Assembly: GCA_020536535.1 (NCBI GenBank)
Contig: JAHLWZ010000021.1
Location: 17,113 to 44,745 of the forward strand
Source: Pelomyxa schiedti
Lineage: Eukaryota > Evosea > Pelobiontida > Pelomyxidae
Reading direction: 5' to 3'
Length of the DNA stretch: 27,633 nt
Positions 27,608-27,633 of this stretch are shown piece by piece. Every line of letters begins with the position of its first letter. Positions within the stretch are counted from its first letter, which is position 1. The translations under genes and the position numbers were made by a program. A model generated the notes under the pieces. That model searched no databases. It was not told the origin of the DNA and was given only the letters and a program-made list of their open reading frames with translations.

Positions 27608-27633
27608 ATTTTCCCTTTTTATTTTTGTAAGGA

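Noticed and set aside
1-27633. CRISPR array, insertion sequence, integrase or viral genes
   Set aside because: No regularly spaced short repeats, no transposase-like frames and no terminal inverted repeats with a coding core; the only inverted repeats flank a host coding segment.

Overview
This is a eukaryotic nuclear window. It has ten tRNA genes with Pol III T-run terminators (two carry a 16-nt anticodon-loop intron), many short GT-AG introns (mostly 39-60 nt), and Ras, kinase, ankyrin, Sel1 and PSI-type genes. RasGEF_N+RasGEF, TKL-like kinase, Sel1 and ankyrin families plus a PTTG1IP-like protein suggest an amoebozoan, possibly archamoebid. That placement is inference; no rRNA or other strong marker is present.

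Layout. 1-5.2 kb: a pseudokinase cut by the window edge, two minus-strand genes of a lineage-specific propeller-like family, and a decayed second pseudokinase. The second propeller gene has its 3' end inverted between two perfect 46-nt inverted repeats. 5.2-6.4 kb: tRNA-Leu, Thr and Ile with a 207-bp tandem duplication. 6.5-12.7 kb: a four-exon ankyrin gene diverging from a 14-exon RasGEF gene with a very long Pro-rich and Tyr-rich disordered N-terminus. 12.9-14.5 kb: tRNA-Thr, a third propeller-family gene, then divergent tRNA-Leu/tRNA-Val. 14.6-16.9 kb: an ankyrin-like repeat gene interrupted by one in-frame TAG. 17.1-17.9 kb: a GC-rich gene for a basic protein. 18.2-19.8 kb: a multi-exon gene of unknown function. 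20-25.9 kb: two paralogous Sel1-repeat genes on either side of a 14-exon secreted, probably GPI-anchored glycoprotein gene. 26-26.8 kb: a PTTG1IP-like type I membrane protein. 27-27.6 kb: tRNA-Leu, Val, an Ile-bodied tRNA with anticodon UUU, and Thr.

The protein genes do not form an evident pathway. Recurring themes are signalling (RasGEF, pseudokinases), repeat scaffolds (ankyrin, Sel1, propeller-like) and surface proteins (GPI glycoprotein, PSI membrane protein). Dispersed copies of the same four tRNA isoacceptors, with a shared upstream element, point to segmental duplication of tRNA clusters. Exon models come from reading frames, GT-AG sites and paralogue comparison; no transcript data were available.
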